Origin: Xylaria sp. FL1777
Lineage: Eukaryota > Ascomycota > Sordariomycetes > Xylariales > Xylariaceae
Assembly: GCA_022578965.1 (NCBI GenBank)
Contig: MU400729.1
Span: 1-64,000, forward strand
DNA length: 64,000 nt
Reading direction: 5' to 3'
In this document: piece by piece, positions 35,401 through 49,442 of the stretch
Layout of the letters: the number at the start of each line of letters is the position of its first letter
Numbering within the stretch: position 1 is the first letter of the stretch
Notes under the pieces: model-generated
Told to the model about the DNA's origin: nothing
Seen by the model: the letters and a program-made list of their open reading frames with translations, nothing else
Databases searched by the model: none
Made by a program: the position numbers and the translations under genes

Positions 35401-35655
35401 AAAAAAATATGTATTTAAACCACTATAAGGGTTTAATGCATAAAATTAAAACAATATAGCGTTAAGTTTATTAAAAAAAGTAATGTTTATAAATTATTAC
35501 TACTGTTTTTTTTGTTTATATAATTATGCACTTTTTATATTTAGTTATTTATTTAATTTTTAGCTTTTTAGCTATTAATTTTTTATAACTGCTAAGCACT
35601 AATATATTTATTACTTTTAATTCTTTAAGATTTTTATTAATGTATAATAATAGAA

Positions 35656-35659
35656 GTAC
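35656..35659. repeat. Target-site duplication GTAC, left copy
   Basis: GTAC directly before the chromovirus 5' LTR; the same four bases follow the 3' LTR at 42,622-42,625. The uninterrupted LTR copy at 49.8 kb has GTAC once at this point. Confidence 0.8.
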
Positions 35660-35945
35660 TAGTTACGGTATAGTGACTAATAGCCCTATAGCCCATTGTT
35701 TTAATATAGCTGAATAAATGTGGTTATGCTATAATTTAATATAGCTAAACTAGTTTATGTATATGCATAAACCACCCATTAGTGCATAAACCACTTATTA
35801 GCTATATATACCGTAATTTAGCTACTTAGCTACTTTTTATAAATTACTTTATAAAATAGCTCTTTTTTTTTTTATATTTAGATTTCAATATAATTCTAGC
35901 TTTTTAAATAAAGCTTTGTTTTTTATAATAGCTTAATATATAATA
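35660..35945 (+). repeat. Chromovirus 5' LTR, 286 bp
   Basis: Begins TAGTTACGG and ends TATAATA; the expected TG ... CA ends are TA ... TA, consistent with C-to-T and G-to-A change. It matches the 42,336-42,621 copy end to end without gaps. Confidence 0.88.
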
Positions 35946-36399
35946 ATTTAAGTATTACTTTTTTTTTTTTAAAGCACTTAAAACTGCTTTACTAAATATT
36001 TTCTTAACTTTAATTAATTAGCTAATAGCTAGCTGCTTTAGCTTATTTTATTACTTTAAATAAACTAATTGCTTAAACTTAATATTTTCTGTTTTAGTAA
36101 TATAATACGTACTACTAAAGAGCATATAGCGCTAAAAGCAGCAGCACGTAAAAAGTCCGCTTTTTTTTTAATAACTTTAAAAAAGCATTGCTTTAAGCAA
36201 ATAAACAACTTTATATTAAAGCTTATAAAAGATCGTTTAAAGTGTTTTTTATTTATAAACTTAATAATGCATGCTTAGCAACTTTAAGCTTTAATAATAA
36301 TAACTAAAAATTAATAGTTTAAGCAGCTATTAATTATAAACATATAATAAATAACTTTAGTTTTACAGAAAATCGTTATACTTTTAACTGTGCTAACTT

Positions 36400-37800
36400 T
36401 AATAAAGAAATTAAAAATCTTATTAAATAATATACTTTTATATGTATTAAAAGAAATAACTTTGCGTTTTTGTTTAGTTTTATTACGCTTAAAATAAAAA
36501 TAGCAATTTTTATGTTTAAAGGCTTAATAAACAAAAAAGCATTTTAAGCATTTTTTGATTACTTAAACGTTTTATAATAAAAGTTTAAGCTATAAAACAT
36601 TATAATAATTATTAACGGTTAATATGCTTTAAACTTGCATAAAATGTTATATAAAACTAAAGAAAATATTATAGAACTAGTTTAATAAAAATTATTTTTA
36701 GCTAACTTAAGATTTAGTAAGCATATTACTATATAAAACAAAATTAAACAATTAAAAAATAACTTAGTTAGCAAACTTAAACTGTTTAACTGCTTTTTAA
36801 GCAAAAATTCTTTTAATTTGCAAAAAAACCTTAACAAATTAATAAAAAAATTAAAAGTAATTACTGCTAAACAAAACAGCTTTTAAATGCAAATTAATAA
36901 AGTTAATACATTAATAGCTAATTTTATTACAAAAAACTATTATAATACTTTTAGCTCTAAACATACAAAAAGTAAATCTTATAAGTTTACTAAAGTATAA
37001 ATACTTATTTTTTATAACAACAAAAAAAAAACAAAGTTAAGTTTAAAGTTTAGTATTAAGAAATAAAAAACTGCTTTACTATTAATAAAAACTAGTTTGC
37101 TAATAATGCAGCAAAAATAACAAATATTAAATCTTGCTTAAAAAGCAGCATTATAAAACATTTATAGCTATATTTAAAAAATACTTATTTAAATTAACTA
37201 CGTATTTTTAAGGACTTTTTTGCTTACTTATAAAATAATTATTATAATATTAATGCTTTTAAAAAATCAAAAAAAGCTTAAAAAAAGTATAAAATAAAAA
37301 ACGTACTATTTAACAAGTTTTCTTAGTTTAAAAATGAATTTATATAGCTTGCTAGTAAAGTATACTTAGCTAAAAACAAGTAAAAAAAGGAGTTTAAAAA
37401 TAAACTATTTATTTAACTTAATAATAAAACTTTTTTTAAATACTTAAAACCTAGCATAAACTTTAACTTTTATGTTAAATATTGCATTTAAATTGCTTAT
37501 TAATTTAGCATTAGTAATATAAAACGTAATACTACTTATAAAGCTAAAAAGCAAACTAAAACTAATAAAAAAACTTTTACTATTAATATAGCTTAAATTA
37601 GTATGCTTTGTGCTACATTAGCTTTTTGTAGCACTTATACTTTAAAAACTAAAATAATACTTAAAGAAATACACAAGCTTATTTTAAAAAAAAAGTGCTT
37701 TTATTATAAGCAAACTAAACATATATCTAAGAAATGTTTTAATAAAGTAGCTAGTATTACTAACTATAAAGCTTGTATTAATGTTATTATAGCTAAGTAA
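36400..37800 (+). pseudogene. Chromovirus gag remnant with damaged zinc knuckle
   Basis: A capsid-like stretch can be followed from about 37,170 to 37,600. It ends in a CCHC knuckle at 37,696-37,737 reading CFYYKQTKHISKKC, where the second Cys is Tyr. A TGC/TGT to TAT change of that kind fits RIP. The longest uninterrupted frame is only 65 codons (37,603-37,797). The beginning is uncertain. Confidence 0.7.
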
Positions 37801-38899
37801 AAAATGCTGCTTTTTGCTACTTTAGTACTACTTAAAGCTAACGCTAATAATTTAAGTAAAAAGCGCCTAAAAAAGTAACTTTAAATAAAATAAACTTCTA
37901 CTTAAAGAAGTTATTTTAAAATTATACAAAAAAAAACATTATAAATAAATTTTTTAAAAATAAACTTTTTTTATACACTTGTATTATAAGCAATAATAAA
38001 CTTTCTTTAATAACTGCTAATTCTTTTAAAAATATAAAAGCTAGCTTATATGTTACTATAAACACTTACTTTACTAAAAAAATTTTAAAGTATTTAAATC
38101 TTATTGTAATAAACATTTTACCTTGCTTTATAATAAAATATAATAGCAAAAGCAAACAAGCAATAAAAAAAGTGCTACTATTAAGCATAAAAATATAAAA
38201 ATGCATTTTTTTTTGCACTTACTTTTTTATGCTAAACATATAACACAATATTATTTTTAAACGAAAATAGTTTAAAGTATATAACGTTTTACTTAATTAT
38301 AAAGCTTATAAGTTAATTTTTTTACTATTAATGCTTTTTACTAGCAATTATAAACATAATATTACTATAAACAAAGCTAGTATTTAGTTGCAACATTTAA
38401 AGTACTAAAAGGATTTCTAACAAAAAAACAAGAAAATAAAAAAAGAACTTTAGCAAAAGGAAAAATAACAAACTACTGCAAAAAAAAACAACTAGTAACG
38501 TACTTTAGTAATTAAGATTTTAAAGCGCAATAATCCTACTATAATTAACATAACAAAAATAAAAAGATCATTAAGTAAAGCTTTTTTTTTTTTCTTTTTA
38601 AAGCTTACTTACTAAGAAAAAAAAAACAGCAGTGCAAATTAAAAAAAGAAATAAAAGCAAAAAAAAGCTTTTTTTATTAGTAAACTAACAAGCAAAAACT
38701 ATATTACATGTAGCATAATAACATTAAATAATACAAAAAAAAATTATTAAACGCTATTAATATTAATATAATTGCTTTTAAAAAAACAGTTCGTAAAAAC
38801 AAGTTGCATAATAAAGTGCAAATCTTAAGCATTTATTAAATTAACAAGCTTATTAAAAGTTGCAAAAAAAAAATAAATAACTTCTTAAAAGCAAAAAAC

Positions 38900-41800
38900 A
38901 AAGAATTAAAAAAAAAAGCTATAAAACTTATACTTAAAAAATACTATGACTTTTTTTGCATGTTTAGCAAAGTAAACTTAAATACTTTGCTACTTAACTG
39001 TACTAATATAAATTATAAAATTAAGTTTATTAGCAAGAAGTTATTAAAGAACTTATACTATTTTTTTTTATATAAAATGTTGCTAAATAAGTTAAAAGCT
39101 ATGCAAAAATACCTAGTTAATAATTTATAAAAAAAATTCATTAAGCTTAATAACGCGCTTTTTGCTTTTTTTGTTTTGTTTATTAAAAAGCCTAATAAAG
39201 GGCTCCGCTTTTATATAAACTATTGCAAGCTAAACAAGCTATTAAAAAAAAACAAGTACTTTTTGCTACTTATAAAAAAAACTTTGTTTTAAATATTTAA
39301 AGTAAAAATATTTACTAAAATAAACATATAACAAGCTTTTTACTATATATAAATAAGCTTTAGCTATAAAAACTTAATAATGTTTTATACTTATTATAGT
39401 TTTTACTATTATTATGTTCTTTTGTTTAAGCTAACAAACAAACTTTTTACGTTTTAAAGATATATTAATAATACTTTGTTTAACTACTTTAATAATTTTT
39501 GTAGCGTTTATATAAATAATATTTTTATTTATTTTAATAATTTAAAAGAACACTAAGTATACATTTAAAAGGTTTTTACTTGCTTTTAAAGCGTAAGCCT
39601 ATAAGCAAATCTTAAAAAGTTAAAATTTTATATTATAGAAATTAAGTTTCTAGGTTATATTATTAATACTGAAAACATTAAAGTTAATTTAAGCAAAATT
39701 AAAGTTGTTTAAAACTAGAAATTATTAACTACTATAAAAGAAGTTTAGTTCTTTTTAGGTTTTTGTAATTTTTACTGCAAATTTGTAAAAAAATATAGCA
39801 AAATAATAATTTTTTTAAACTGTTTTATAAAAAAAAACATGCTATTTAAATAAACAAAAAAATGCAAAAAAGCGTTTTAACAGCTAAAAAAAGCTCTAAC
39901 TTTTATATTTACGCTTAAACATTTTAGCTATAATTTACTAACAAAAGTAAAAACTAACGCATTAAACAAAATAACTACTAGCATATTATTTTAGCACTAT
40001 AGCAATACTTAGTACTTAATAGCTTTTTATTTTAAAACAATATAAAACGTAAAACTTAATTATAGCATACATAATAAAAAAATGTTAGTAATAATGCTAG
40101 CTTTAAAAAAATAACAACTTAAGCTAATTAAAACTTATAATAGCTTATTTTTAGTAATAACTAATTATTAAGCATTAAAATACTTTAGCAAAAAGCAATA
40201 CTTTAACTTAAAACAAGCTAAATAAGCTACTTTATTTTCTAAATATAACTTCTTTATTGCTTTTTAGCTTAGCAAAAATAATGTAGTAATTAATGCATTG
40301 TTTTATAAGCAAAAAAACCTTTATATATAACAAGAAAAAAAAAAACATATTAATATTTAATGTTATTTTAACTTATTAATCGGACTTTTACTGCATAAAA
40401 CAAACAAACTATATATATATTCTTGTTTTGCGTAAAAAAAGTGCTTTAAAGAGCTTAGCTAATAAATTGTATTTTTAAAGAAAACTATAAAAACCTTAGT
40501 ATAGCGATTTACTAATAAAAAGCAAACATTATGCTTAAAAACAACCTATAAAAATTAAAAGATAGTTTTACTACTTATAAAAGTTAATTAATAGTTTTTA
40601 ATTATTTACTTTTGCGTACTTAGCTAATTAAAAAAGTTTATAAAGAAATGCTTACTGTATACTTTAGTTAAATTAAAACATAATAGCTAGTAGTTTAACG
40701 CTATTAATAGCTTAAGCTAAAAAAAAATTATAATACTTATATAGCTAACTATATAAGCTATTATTTAGCAAAAATACTTTATAATAAAACTTTTAAAAAA
40801 CTAAAGCTACTTTTTATTTTTAACTAAATGTAGTGCTACTTAGTAATTAATTTTAAGCAAATGCTTAAAAATAAACATAAATATAATAATGCTTTTATAA
40901 TAGTAAACCATTTAAGTAAACATGCGTAAATAATTTTGTGTATAATACACGCAACTGCAGAAAATGCAGCTAAAATATACTATAAAGGTTTCTTTAAAAT
41001 ATTTAAAATGTTTATAATTATTATATTTAATTGTAAACTTTAGTTTATATTTGCATTTATAAAAGAATTATGCAAGCTAATAAGCGTAAAATATACATTA
41101 GCTTTAATAAATTACTATAAGTTTATAAAACAAGCAAAAATTATAAACAAATATTTAAATTAACGCTTACGTTTTTACGTAAGCTACTATTAAAATAACT
41201 AGTTTAAAAGATTATTTACTATAAACTATGCATAAACCTTTATTTTTTATAAATTTATAAAATTATTACTTTATAAAATAAAGATAAAGTTCTTTATGCT
41301 TTTTTATTTCGATTAAGAAAACTAAACAGCTATAAAAGAACTTAATAATCTACTTAAAAAAGAAAAAGACTTACAAAAAAAAGCGCAAAACAAAGCACAA
41401 AAGATTGCTAATTATATAAATACTACAAAGTTATATTTAACTTAAACACAAAATAAAATAACCTAAGTAGCTAACTGCTTAAAACGTAATTTAAACTTTA
41501 ATATAAGCAATTATGTATTTATTTTTAAAAAATAACAATTATAAAAGATAAATAAGCTTTTTAACAAATTAAACTACTTTATAATATAACAAAAGTTCAA
41601 AATCCTGTTTAAAAATAATAATTTTTATACGCTCGAAATGCTTGCTTTTTAAAGATCAACAAATTGCTATTATGCTAATTGCTTACGTAAATACCTAAAT
41701 AACCTTTTACTAAAACAAGCGTTCAAAAACCTAAAAAAAAAAAGTAGTTAAACCTAAAAGTAAAAAAAAGTTCGTAGTAAAAAAAATATAAGCGTTTTAA

Positions 41801-41950
41801 TTATATTATAAAAAGCTATAATATTAAGTTAACTAAAAAAAATAAAACTTAAATAATAAGTAGTACTTTGCTAAAAACTTTAAAAATAGCGCTTAAGCTT
41901 TAAAGAACTTTTATAATGCTAACTTTAACTTTATAGAATTATTAATACAA
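38900..41950 (+). pseudogene. Chromovirus pol remnant (RT, RNase H, integrase, chromodomain)
   Basis: RT can be read from about 38,940 (KYYDFFCMFSK) to 39,640; its active site is Y-I-N-N at 39,509-39,520 instead of YxDD. RNase H lies at about 39,900-40,310 (NYSIHNKKMLVIMLALKK). The integrase core runs about 40,790-41,260 (AFIIVNHLSKHA; ENAAKIYYKGFF; ELCKLISVKYT). A chromodomain-like tail ends near 41,940. Numerous TAA/TAG codons interrupt the frame, mostly at former Gln/Trp positions. The protease lies somewhere between 37,900 and 38,900 but I cannot place its active site. Confidence 0.85.
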
Positions 41951-42335
41951 CTAAAAATGTAGTTATAAGCAGCAAAAAATAACCAGTTTAAAAAATCTTA
42001 CTTTAATAATAACAAAGCAATAATAGCAAAAAAAAAAAGTAACATAATAAAAAAATCATAATTAATTAATAAATATTGTTAATAAATAAAAAAAAAAGAA
42101 CAAAACCTACATAAAAATAGTAATATATAGCAAACTATTAATTTAGCAGTAAAAAAACTTGCTTAGTAGCGTAATAACATAAAAGCTTTAATTAAAGCTA
42201 GCAAGTAAATACTTAAAGTTATTTTTTCTTTAGCTAAAAAGCTGCTAAAAGGTTTGCTGTTTAAAGCGCAAAAATAGCTGTTTTTTTTTCTTTTTTTTAC
42301 TTTTTTTTTTTTCTTTTTTTTTTTTAAAAAAAGAA

Positions 42336-42621
42336 TAGTTATAATATAGTAACTAATAGCTTTATAGCTTATTGTTTTAATATAGCTAAATGAATATAGC
42401 TATGCTATAATTTAATATAGCTAAACTAGTTTATATATATGCATAAACTACTTATTAGTGCATAAACCACTTATTAGCTACATATATTGTAATTTAGCTA
42501 CTTAGCTACTTTTTATAAATCACTTTATAAAATAGCTCTTTTCTTTTTCATACTTAAATTTTAATATAATTTTAGCTTTTTAAATAAAGCCCTGTTTTCT
42601 ATAATAGCTTAACGTATAATA
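42336..42621 (+). repeat. Chromovirus 3' LTR, 286 bp
   Basis: Gap-free partner of 35,660-35,945. By hand count about 32 positions differ and all are C/T or G/A. It is preceded by a polypurine run and followed by GTAC. Confidence 0.88.
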
Positions 42622-42730
42622 GTACCTTAAAAACCTTTTTAATAAATTACTATTAAAGATTTTATTATTACTTATAAATTAAAACCTTAAAAGCAAACCT
42701 GTTATATTAATATATAATAAGTTTATTATA
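42622..42730 (+). repeat. Element A 5' LTR, right-hand part
   Basis: Continues the LTR interrupted at 35,659: GTACCTTAAAAACC corresponds to 49,856 onward in the 3' LTR. It ends at TTTATTATA, where A and B continue into shared internal sequence while the 3' LTR copy stops. Confidence 0.8.
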
Positions 42731-45700
42731 TTTTAATAGCTTTTTAATTAATAGAACTTAACATATAAAAACAAATATTAGTATAAAGAATTAAATAATA
42801 AACAATTTATAAAATAAACTTTTAAAAGTATACTAAAAAAATATTTAAAAAACAAAAATGCTAAATAGTATTATGTAAGTAAACTTTACTTAATAATTAA
42901 TAAAACTAGATTTAAGTTATGCTACTAAAAATAAAAAGTTAAAAATTAAGTTTAAAAATCTTAAAGATTTTTAGAACTAATAATGTACTAAAATAATAAA
43001 CCTTAGTATTTTTATTAGCTACTTTTATTAAAAAAAAAGCAGTAATAAAAAAAAAAAAGTTAAGTAGTAATAATAAAAAAAAATTAACGTTAATATTAAT
43101 GCTATAAAATAAACTAGTTGTTTTAACTTAAAAAACAGCTTAAATATTAAGCATTATAACTTTTAAATTAGCATAAATATTAGCTATAATAATTAAAGCA
43201 GCAATAATACTTGCTATTATAATAATAAATTAAAGCTTTAAATAAGTAATTATATTATAATTAATATTAATATTATTATTAGTAAACTTAATGCTTATTT
43301 TTATTATTGTTATACTTAAAGTAATAATTTAAAATAAAAAACTTAACTTTTTATTATTATTACTGCTTTTATTATTAAAATTATTTATAATATTAAAAAT
43401 GCTAAACATTAAAAGTTTTAAATTTATTGCTTTAAAGCTTTATAATAAATTTATAAATATAAAAGCTTTTTTAATTTATATTAAATTTTATTTAAAATAG
43501 TATTTTATTATTATTATAAAAAAAAATTAAAAAGTAATAATTATTTTATAATTTTTGTTAGAAAAAGTATTAAAATAGTTTTAACTTATTTTAAAAAATT
43601 TTTTAAAAGCTAACAAATTAACTAACCTTAAGCTAAAAATAAAAAAGATTTTTAAAAATTACGTTAAGTTTAAAAATTAAATAAAAGCATTATTTAAAAA
43701 TACTTAAAAAGTAAAACATGCAAAAAAAATATTTTACTGCTTAAAACAAATAAAAGCAGTAATAAATTATGCTATAAAATTTAAACAATTAATAGTAATT
43801 TTAAAATTGTTTAAGCTTATATTATTTTATTTATTTTATAATAAACTTAAAACTTAAGTTTAAAATAAACTATATAAAATAAATAAACTAGCAAAAATTA
43901 ATACGTATATTAATATAGCTATTATAATTAATTAATAATTATTTAATTAATACTTTAAAACTAAAAAAACTAAAAAAAACAAAAAAAAAAATACTTAAAA
44001 AAGTATTAAATAAAAATTTAAGCAAATTAGTAAAGTCTAAAAATAATAATCTTAAAATATGTTTAAAGTTAAATATTATAACTATAAAAAGAAAGAATAT
44101 TTTTAAAAATAATGCTAATTTAAGAAAAAAAACGAAAAAAAAAGCTATAAAAAAAAAGATTTTTTAACTTAAAAAAAAAGTATAAATTATAAAAGTTTAA
44201 AATAACAAAAAACAACAAAGTAATTTAAAAAATATGTTTTTAAAGCAAAAATATAAAATTGCTATTTTAAATTAAAACAAAAATGCTATACTAAATAAAT
44301 TTAAATGCTTTATTTATATAAATTAAAATAAATAAGCATATAAATATTATTTAAAAGCTTTATAGTTATTAAAACAAATTATAAAAAAATATATTTATTA
44401 TATAAACAATTAAAATTATTTAATATATAATTTAAAAAAATAGTTTAATTAAAAGTAGCAAATAATAAAAAATAATAAGTTAACGTAATTAATAAACTTA
44501 TAAAACTATAAAAACTTTAAATTATTAAAGCTTAAAATATAGCTTAAAAAAAAGTTATATTTAAAAAAACAAAACTATAACTATAAATAATATAGTTATT
44601 AAACTAATTATAAACTACTAAAACATTTAGTTGCTAAATAAACTTAAAAAAACAAAACTTATAAAACTTTAAAGCAAAAATAAATAAAATTAAAAGCTAT
44701 AAAAAATACTATAGAAAAAAAACTAATAAAAATAAATAAAATATTTTTATAGCTTAAACTGCTTTAAATGCAACAAAACAAAAAAGCATTAATAGTTAGT
44801 ATAAAAACTAATATGTTTTAAAAACTAAAACTAGCAATTTAATTAATTGCTAAAAGTTATTACTATAATAAAACTATAATAAAAAACAATAATAATATTT
44901 TATGTTTAAAAAATTTAAAACATAATAAAGTACTATAAAATTGCTATATAATATATTATTACTATTAATATTTACTTAATAAACTAAAAAATAATTAGTT
45001 TTTTAAACAAATTATAAAAACAAAAATATAAAACCTTTATAAATTAAAATAGTTAATTATAACTATAGTTTATTATAAAAATCTATGAAAATTTATAACA
45101 TTTAAAAAAGATTTTAATTATACTTATAATACTATTTTAAAAAAATATAAAAATAACTACTATAAATATTACTAGCTAATTAAAGCATAATTATACTAAA
45201 AAATAATTACTAAAAGCAAAAAAGCTTAAAAACTGCAATTTAAAGCTTAATTAAAAGCAAAAATAAAATAAAGCATAATAGCATTTAAAGTACAAAGTAA
45301 AACAAGCATTTAAACATCTAACAAAAAAAAGTTAAAAAATAAAATAAGTACTTGCTAAAAAAGCAACAAGTAGCTAAAAAAACTAAAGCCTTACATAAGG
45401 TTTAATGTAATAATTAGCAAAACTAATTTAAAGTTAAACTTATATATTAAAAAAAAAAATATAACATTTTAATTAACTTAAGAATATAAGCTAACATAAT
45501 TTTACTTAAAGTAATAAAACAAAATAAAATTCCTTAGAAATATAAGCAAAAATCCTAAAAAATTAAAAGATTTAATAAAAGTACTTTTAGCTATAATAAT
45601 AGTTGCATACTTAAAAAAACTAAACTTTTTAATATATTTATATAAAAATACAAAAAACAAATTATATTAAATATTATTAATATATTTAATTATAACATTA

Positions 45701-45879
45701 TTTTAGAAATATTATAGCTAAAAACTAGCAACTTTTTAATTTAATAAAAAGTAAAAAGTATTAATTAAAAAAGTAAAAAATAAAGCAAAAAAATCAGAAA
45801 AATCGCAAAAGAAATCCTAAACAAAATACTAAAAGTATATTATAAATTTTACAAACTATTTAAAAAAAAAAAAAAAAAA

Positions 45880-48770
45880 AAACTTTTTAAATATAGCTTA
45901 TAAAACTACTATATTTTTATTAAGAAAAAATGTTAACTAAAGCTTTATTAAGTATACTATATAAGCTTAAATAAAATAAACGTTTTATAGAAATATATTT
46001 AGAAAAATTTAGCAAAAAAATTCTTAAAAAAATCTTAATTATTTATTAAATACTTTATAGTGCTAATACTTAAAATAAAAAATAAAAAACAACTAATTAA
46101 TAAAAAAAAAAAACTAGTATAATAAATAATAGTTAATTATTAATTATTAAACATAATTATTATTATAAATAAATATTTTTTTATTTTGTTAATAATTATA
46201 AAAAAAAACATTAGCTAAGCAAAATAGTTTATAGCAATTAATATTTTAAATAAATATTATGCTATTAAAATAACTAAAGGAAAAAAATAAAAAACTGCTA
46301 TATAAACAGTATATAAACTATATAAGTATATAATTATGCTATAAAAACTATAAAACGCATTAGCTAGCTTTTAATATATAATAATAATAATTTTATAAAA
46401 GTTTTTAAATAAATTTATGTTTATTTATTTAAATAATATTTTAATTTATTTTAAAATACTAAAAAAACACAAAAAATATATAACTTAAATATTAAAAACA
46501 CTTAAACAAGCAGAATTATAACTTAACATAAAAAAGTATATATAGCATATATAAAAAATTAACTTTTTAAAATTTACAATTACTTTAAAACAAATATAGA
46601 TTTAATAATTAAAAATTAATATAATATAAAACTAGAAAATACTTAACTTAGCTATTATTATAAACATATAATAAGCATTAAAATTTTTAAACTATATTTA
46701 AATATTAATTTAAAACTTTAAAAAAATAGCATTTTATTTTATAAAGTATATAAAGAAAAAATATAAAAAAAAGTTCTTTTTAATTTTAAAGAAAACTTAA
46801 AAAGCTTTTAAAGAACTAAAACTAAAAATTATTTTTAATTTTATAGTTAAACTACTTAATTTACAAAAAAAAAAAAAGCTAAAAACAAATGCTTTAAATA
46901 GTATAATTGCAGAAGTTTTAAAACAACTAAAAAATAACAAAAAATAGCACTTAATAGCTTATTACTTTAAAGCATTATAAAATATAGCATTATAATATCT
47001 TATATATAATAAAAAACTATTTGTAATTATTATAGCACTTAAAAAGTAAAAACTATTTTTTATAAAAACTATAAAGCTAATTAAAATTTATTTAAATTAT
47101 TAAAACTTAACAAAATTTATAATTATACAAAAGATTATTAAATAACATAAAAATTAAATGGTTTTTTTTTCCAAGTTTAACTTTAAAATATGTTATATTA
47201 AGAAAAAAAAAAACATTTAAACAAACATACTTAGTTAACAAAGTTAAAAAGGATTTAAAGTTTTAAAAAGAAATATTTAAGTATTATATTTTTAAAAAAA
47301 TAAAAGCTTAAAAATTAAAGTTATACTTAAAAACTTTACAAATATATAGCTATAATAAGCTTATAACTTAAAAAAGTTAATATAACTACAAAAATATAAA
47401 AGATTAAAAAATAACAAGCTAATATATAAATATAAGGTTTATTTATTAAAATCTTTATAAAACAAGTTTATTAAAAAATTCTATAAACATTTATTATATA
47501 AACATTAAAGAACAACAAAAATAATTAAACAATTATAAAAAAAATATAATTTTTTAGAACTATAAAACATAATTAAATTTATTATAAAAAAGTGCAATAT
47601 TTATAACAAAGCTAAAATAGTTTAATATAAGCTTTATAAATTGCTATAATTTATATAAATACTTAAATAAGCATAGCATACTATTGCTTAAAATTTTATT
47701 ATAGCATTACTTTTATTAACTAATTTAGTTATAAAAGTATAATATAATAAAATATAAGTTATTATTAATAAATTTACTAAGTACGCTTATTTTTTACTGT
47801 TTAAAGAAAATATAATAGCTAAACAATTTATATATGCTTTTATATGCTAATATTTAAATAAACATAAGCTACTAAAAAAAATTGTTTTAAATTAAAATAA
47901 ATTGTTTACTTTTAAGTTTAAAACTAGTTTTTTTAAATTTATTAGTATTAAACTAAAGTTTTTAACTGCTTACTACTTATAAACAAATAAACAAACAAAA
48001 AAACTAAACTAAATATTAAAACAATATTTATAAAGTTATATTAACTATTAATAAAACAATTAAATAAAATTATTACTAACGGCATAAATTTTATATAATA
48101 TATTAACAAACAAAAATATAAACATATTTTTGCATAAAGCTGTTTATAAATAGTAAATAACTACTAAAAAACAAAAAAAAACATTAATAAAAATACTTGC
48201 TATTTTAACTATAATACTTTAAACAAAAACTATTATAATAAAAATTAAAACGTTATAAGCTAAACTATAACTATGTTTGTAGTTTTTATAATAACAAATG
48301 TTAGTATATTATAACAAAAAACAAACTAAAAAACTAATCTTTAAAAAAGAAAATAAAGTTTACTTGCTATAACAAAAACAAAATGCAAATATTAATATTC
48401 CTTAAATTAAAACAAAATAACTAAGCAATAAATTAAATTTTAAAAAACTTAGCTTTTTTAAAATTAAAGAAATTATTTTACTTACTAATTATAAACTGTT
48501 ATTACTAAAAAATATGCAAATTTACCTTATTTTTTATATTTTTTTACTAAAACTAGCACTTATTAAAACACTTATTAAAACATAACTAAAAATAAAAATA
48601 AATTAAAACGTTTATAAAGTTAAAAATATACTAAATTTCCGTTAAAATAACAAAAACTTAAAGTATTTTATTAAATAAAAAAAATACTTATATGCTAACA
48701 ATACTTAAAAGCTTAAAAAATACCTAAAGAACGCTAAAGTAGTTATAAGTTAGTTTTATTACTAATACTT
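45880..48770 (+). pseudogene. Element A pol remnant (RT, RNase H, integrase, chromodomain)
   Basis: RT is followed from about 45,900 (NLAKKFLKKS) through AKQFIAINILNKYYAIKITK to 46,680; the active site is Y-L-N-N at 46,426-46,437. RNase H lies about 46,800-47,350. Integrase lies about 47,440-48,200 (CNIYNKAK; INKFTKYAYFLLFKENI; GIKLKFLTAYYL). A chromodomain segment is at about 48,600-48,770 (YFIK*KKYLYANNT*K). Order and motifs are those of chromodomain-bearing Ty3/gypsy elements, but the sequence differs from the nested chromovirus, so it is a different family. Broken by many stops. Confidence 0.82.
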
Positions 48771-49442
48771 TAATTATTTAAAACTAAAAAAAAAAAGTTA
48801 ACTTTAAGAAAAACGCTTAAGAAATTTTAATTAAACTTAAATAAAGCAGCTTGCGCTACTTTAGCTTGCTTTTTTTGTTATTTCTGCTTTTTTGCTAGCG
48901 CTTTTTGTTCTTTTTTAATGCGCTTTATTTTATTTAGTTTATTTAAGAACTAAAACTTTTGCTAAACTATTTTAATACTTTTTATTTTTAGAAAACATTT
49001 TTATATATAAAGCTAAGCTAACTTACTTAAAACAAAGTTAAAGCTATTTTAAGCTCGTTTTAATTTTTTTTAAACTAAAAGTAGCTGTTGTTTTACTTGC
49101 TTTTCTTTTTTTTTAAAACAACAATATTTAAAAACTATATTATTAATTAAGTTAATTAGAACTTTCGATTTATTGTAAAAGTAACTAATATATATACATT
49201 TAAAACAACAAAATATATTATTTATTATTTTATATATTAATAACTAATTAAAGCAATAAAAACAAAGCATAACTTCGTAGCTAATAAAATCAATAAAAAA
49301 AGCAAAAACAAGTTTTTGCTTTGTTTTAAATAAGCAGTTAGTTTTTTTAATGCGCTTTAATATTATAACATATAAAAGAAAAAAAAAAAAAAAATACTTA
49401 TGGAAAATTATTAAAATAACAATTCTAAAAAAAGGGAAATAA

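Larger units (their letters stand above)
30798..35479. other. Degraded AT-rich sequence, family not identified
   Basis: Apart from the two tandem repeats noted, I could not follow any protein family here on either strand. The stretch around 35,330-35,470 is slightly less AT-rich, with intact GGGCT and GGTG words, and adjoins the truncated 5' LTR of element A. Confidence 0.6.
35660..42621 (+). mobile_element. Ty3/gypsy chromovirus, full length, RIP-inactivated
   Basis: 6962 bp with two gap-free 286-bp LTRs and a 4-bp target duplication. A purine run (AAAAAAAGAA, 42,326-42,335) directly before the 3' LTR is in the right place for the polypurine tract. Order on the plus strand: gag with a zinc knuckle, then RT, RNase H, integrase and a chromodomain-like end. 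Every frame is broken by many stops, so the element is dead. It inserted into the 5' LTR of element A and is therefore younger than A. Confidence 0.88.
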
